A DNA stretch of 64,000 nt from Streptomyces sp. NBC_00582 (GTDB lineage Bacteria; Actinomycetota; Actinomycetes; Streptomycetales; Streptomycetaceae): assembly GCF_036345155.1 (NCBI RefSeq), contig NZ_CP107772.1, positions 992,001 through 1,056,000 of the forward strand, read 5' to 3'. This document shows positions 61,559 through 64,000 of the stretch, piece after piece. Within the stretch, counting starts at the first letter, position 1; every line of letters begins with the position of its first letter. A program made the position numbers and the translations under genes. The notes below the pieces were generated by a model. The model ran no database searches and was not told where the DNA came from. It saw only the letters and a list, made by a program, of their open reading frames with translations.

Positions 61559-62272
61559 ATGGTGCGCGTGCCCATGTACGAGGTGATCTACCGCGACCTC
61601 GACCGGCAGATCTCCCGAGGCACCCTCAAGCCCGGTGACCGGCTGCCGTCCGAGGGAGAGATCGCGGACCACTACGGCGTGAGCAGGATGACGGTGCGTC
61701 AGGCGGTGGGCCGTCTCACCGACGAACGGCGACTGGTCCGGCGCCGCGGCGCCGGCACCTTCGTGTCCGACCGTCCCACCACCCCCCGCAAGGTCCACGC
61801 CCTCGGCCCCTTCAGCGAGGAGATCGGCCGCGACGACACCGCCATCGCCACCCGCGTCCATGCCCAACAGGTCGCCGAGCCGCCCGAGCAGGTCACCGAC
61901 CGGCTCGGCATCAAGCCCCGGCAGAAGGTCATCCGGGTGCTGCGGGTGCGCCTCGTCGAGGACCGGCCGGCCGCGATCCAGGACTCCTGGATCCCCTACG
62001 CGCTGGCTCCCGCACTCGCCCAGGAGGAGCTGCTCGGCGGCTCCCTCTACCGGACCCTGGCCGACCGTTTCGGGATCAGGCTGACCTGGGCCGAGCAGGA
62101 GGTGTCGGCGGCCGCGGCCAGCTCCGAACAGGCCGCCCTGCTCCAGGTGCACCCCGGCGCCCCGCTGATCGCCATCACCCGGCTCACCCACAGCGACGGG
62201 GACGGGCCGGTGGAGTTCGCGCAGAGCTGGACCCGCCCCGAATTCCCCCTGTTCATCAGGCTCGAGAGGTGA
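61559..62272 (+). CDS. GntR-family regulator with UTRA domain
   Basis: 237 aa. N-terminal winged helix: VIYRDLDRQISRGTLKPGDR, then SEGEIADHYGVSRMTVRQAV and the wing RRRGAGTFVSD. The C-terminal UTRA domain (about 85-230) binds a small effector, usually a sugar phosphate or metabolite of the controlled pathway. It lies in the operon between the hydratase and the kinase and likely binds the TCTAGA palindrome at 52002. Induction by the operon's substrate or its phosphate is the expected mode. Confidence 0.92.
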   Translation: MVRVPMYEVIYRDLDRQISRGTLKPGDRLPSEGEIADHYGVSRMTVRQAVGRLTDERRLVRRRGAGTFVSDRPTTPRKVHALGPFSEEIGRDDTAIATRVHAQQVAEPPEQVTDRLGIKPRQKVIRVLRVRLVEDRPAAIQDSWIPYALAPALAQEELLGGSLYRTLADRFGIRLTWAEQEVSAAAASSEQAALLQVHPGAPLIAITRLTHSDGDGPVEFAQSWTRPEFPLFIRLER

Positions 62273-62278
62273 CGGACG

Positions 62279-63736
62279 ATGACGAGCGGCGCTGTCGTGT
62301 GTGCCGTCGACATCGGCACCTCGGCCGTCCGGGCCGCCCTGGTCACCCGTGGCGGGCGGCGGCTGGTGGAGGCCCGCAGCGGGCGCGGCCCCGACGAAGG
62401 CGCCGAGACCTTCGACGCCGAACTCCTGTGGGAGGGGCTCTGCGACGTCCTGCGCCGGCTCTCCGCCGAGGGCCCCCGCGCGGACGTGCGGTGCCTGGCC
62501 ATCGCGGGACACGTGGGCCAGGTCCCGGTCGACGAGCGGGGCCGCCCGCTGGGCAGGGCAGGCGGCTGGGCCGACTCCCGGGGCGTCCACGAGCTCGCGC
62601 ACGGATGGCCCGACCCGGCCGACGCCCTGCGGGTGACCGGGCGCCCCGCCGTGACGGGGGGCGCGGTGCCCCTGCTGTGCCGGCTGAGGGAGGAGGAGCC
62701 CGTACTGCACGAGCGGACCCGCTGGGTGCTCGCCCCCAAGGACTTCCTGGTGCTGCGTCTCACCGGCGCGGCCGCCACCGACCCGACCAGCGCGGCGTAC
62801 ACCCTGGGCAGCGATGTCACCCGGCGGGCCTGGGACCCGGCGCTCCTCGCCGTCACGGGCAAGGGGACCCGGCACTTCCCTCCGCAGCACGCCGCGACCG
62901 ACATCGTCGGTGCGGTCACCCCACCGGCCGCCGAGGCGACCGGTCTCCCGGCCGGCCTGCCGGTGGCCGCGGGAGGTCCCGACGGTACGGTCGGAGCCGC
63001 CGCCGTGGCCGGCGGTGCGGTCGGCGCCGTCGTGGACGTCGCCGGCACGACCGATGTGCTGACCCGCGTGATCGCCTCCCCCGACGAACGTCCCGCCGCA
63101 GCGGTCCTCAACCCCTACCTCACCCCCGATCTGTGGACCTGCGGCGGCGCGACGGGGATGACCGGCGGAGCACTGGCCCACTGGGTCCGCCTCCTGGGAC
63201 TCGGCGACCCCGCGACCGCTCTACGACGGCTCGAGCCCACGCTGCGCGCCCTCCCGCCCGGCAGCGACGGGCTGTCCCTGTCCCCCCTGCTCACCGGCAG
63301 CCGCTTCCCCGGCTGGAACCCGAACGAGCGGGGCAGGCTCTGGGGCCTGGGCGAACACCACACACCCGCCCATGTCCTGCACGCCGCCCAGGAAGCCGCC
63401 TCCTACGTCGTACGCCAAGCCGTGGACACCCTCATGGCCGACCTCGCCCACGACAGCGCCGTCGTCCTGACCGGGGGGCCGTCGCGTTCACCGGCGCTGG
63501 CCCAACTGCGGGCCGACGTCCTGGGCCGGCCGGTACTCGCCGCCACCGAGGCGGACGCCACCCTGCACGGCGCCGCCCTCCTCGCCCTCGTGGCCGCCGG
63601 ACTGGAGCCGGACCTGCCGACGGCCCAGGCCCACACGGCACCGCGGCTGCACCGGTACACCCCTCGGGACGCGATCGCCGCATCCTACGAACGGCTCTAC
63701 CGGGAATGGCTGGGGGCCATGGGCTGCATGAGCTGA
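62279..63736 (+). CDS. FGGY-family carbohydrate kinase
   Basis: 485 aa. Actin-like ATPase kinase: VDIGTSAVRAALV phosphate-1 loop, AGHVGQVPVD, WADSRGVHEL, the phosphate-2 site DVAGTTDVLTR and the adenosine site VVLTGGPSRSPALAQ. FGGY kinases phosphorylate open or cyclic polyols and ketoses. The residues at the substrate site differ from xylulokinase and glycerol kinase, so specificity is open. It is the last gene of the operon and presumably makes the first or second phosphorylated intermediate after import. Confidence 0.92.
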   Translation: MTSGAVVCAVDIGTSAVRAALVTRGGRRLVEARSGRGPDEGAETFDAELLWEGLCDVLRRLSAEGPRADVRCLAIAGHVGQVPVDERGRPLGRAGGWADSRGVHELAHGWPDPADALRVTGRPAVTGGAVPLLCRLREEEPVLHERTRWVLAPKDFLVLRLTGAAATDPTSAAYTLGSDVTRRAWDPALLAVTGKGTRHFPPQHAATDIVGAVTPPAAEATGLPAGLPVAAGGPDGTVGAAAVAGGAVGAVVDVAGTTDVLTRVIASPDERPAAAVLNPYLTPDLWTCGGATGMTGGALAHWVRLLGLGDPATALRRLEPTLRALPPGSDGLSLSPLLTGSRFPGWNPNERGRLWGLGEHHTPAHVLHAAQEAASYVVRQAVDTLMADLAHDSAVVLTGGPSRSPALAQLRADVLGRPVLAATEADATLHGAALLALVAAGLEPDLPTAQAHTAPRLHRYTPRDAIAASYERLYREWLGAMGCMS

Positions 63737-63757
63737 GAGGTCGCTCGTGGGCGGGCC

Positions 63758-63775
63758 CGCACCAAAACGGGTGCG
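63758..63775. terminator. weak hairpin after the operon
   Basis: CGCACC and GGTGCG pair with a short A-rich loop, 22 bases after the kinase stop. It lies between converging genes. The stem is short, so confidence is low. Confidence 0.3.
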
Positions 63776-63795
63776 TCCGCGTCGCCGCGGGCCGC

Positions 63796-64000
63796 CTACC
63801 GATCGGCCGGCGTGATCCTGCGGCCGGTGAGGCTCGTGGGTCGGATCGACACCCACATCTCGCGTTCACCCCCCGACCAGGGGGTGGTGTGGGCCCGCTC
63901 GCTCAGTCTGCGCACGGCGTCGGGTGCGGTGACGACGCTCGCGAAACCGACGGCGAGCACGCTCCAGCCCTGGCCCAGGGCGTCGTCCACGCGGTCGACC
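63796..64000 (-). CDS. pyridoxamine-5'-phosphate-oxidase-family protein, partial
   Basis: The frame is open to the right edge, and only the last 67 or so codons are inside. The readable end (LGQGWSVLAVGFASVVTAPD, then the strand MWVSIRPTSLTGRRI) is typical of the FMN-binding split-barrel PPOX/nitroreductase group, which reduces F420- or FMN-linked substrates or acts as an oxidative-stress protein. It converges on the operon's end. Confidence 0.75.
   Translation of the reverse strand, partial: VDRVDDALGQGWSVLAVGFASVVTAPDAVRRLSERAHTTPWSGGEREMWVSIRPTSLTGRRITPADR

Overview
The window reads as a chromosome segment of a Streptomyces-type actinomycete. It is very GC-rich with strong third-position GC bias and many GTG starts. 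It carries actinomycete families: a GAF-ANTAR regulator, a large LuxR-type ATPase regulator, a Tat-type secreted galactanase, an Eis-like acetyltransferase, and zinc-free L31/L33/L36 ribosomal paralogues. Many short frameshifted gene remnants lie between intact genes, as is common in Streptomyces chromosome arms. I saw no rRNA, tRNA, CRISPR array, complete insertion sequence or replication origin.

Layout, left part (1-10 kb): a TetR tail remnant, an SRPBCC protein, a two-gene unit coding a radical SAM protein and a PLP aminotransferase (1135-3488, minus strand), an Eis-like GNAT, a GAF-ANTAR regulator, a Cys-rich hypothetical protein, and a large CHAP plus lytic-transglycosylase protein.

10-19 kb: a membrane protein and an eroded oxidoreductase precede a CoA-dependent aromatic degradation cluster. 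It comprises a divergent RidA and, on the plus strand, a FAH-family hydrolase, a cupin, a TesB thioesterase, a fused aryl-CoA monooxygenase/Old Yellow Enzyme, a hot-dog thioesterase and a PaaX-like regulator. No CoA ligase gene is present. A 28-codon ORF wedged between the TesB and monooxygenase genes ends like the C-terminus of an acyl-CoA ligase, so it may be the scar of a deleted ligase. An alpha/beta hydrolase with tandem operators follows.

19-33 kb: a frameshifted VWA gene, a GH53 galactanase with orphaned LacI-type operators upstream, a quinone-reductase-like enzyme divergent from a TetR with a triple operator, mobile-element and hydrolase remnants, a 4-hydroxybenzoate-hydroxylase-like enzyme, a coiled-coil/Lys-rich protein, a secreted ricin-fold protein with a membrane-anchored partner, a LuxR-type ATPase regulator, a multi-pass membrane protein, a VOC protein and a PIG-L deacetylase.

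33-48 kb: divergent GH10 xylanase and CBM13-GH62 arabinofuranosidase, an ABC exporter, a secreted S33 peptidase, a toxin-antitoxin pair, an Asp23-family protein, a stretch of decayed genes, a LigB-type dioxygenase with its MarR, an amidohydrolase, a frameshifted amino-acid permease and a TetR. Next come zinc-independent L36, L31 and L33 (48.0-48.7 kb) and decayed MBL and DsbA genes.

49.7-63.7 kb: a GH36 alpha-galactosidase faces a ten-gene co-oriented operon across a 16-bp palindrome. The operon codes a ThDP enzyme, a CaiB-type CoA transferase, two cyclase-family hydrolases, a complete ribose-type ABC importer, a double hot-dog hydratase, a GntR-UTRA regulator and an FGGY kinase. It looks like a self-contained, regulated catabolic pathway for an imported sugar-like compound that finishes through CoA thioesters. 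I do not recognise this combination as a named pathway, and it is the best candidate here for an undescribed system. The window ends inside a PPOX-fold gene.
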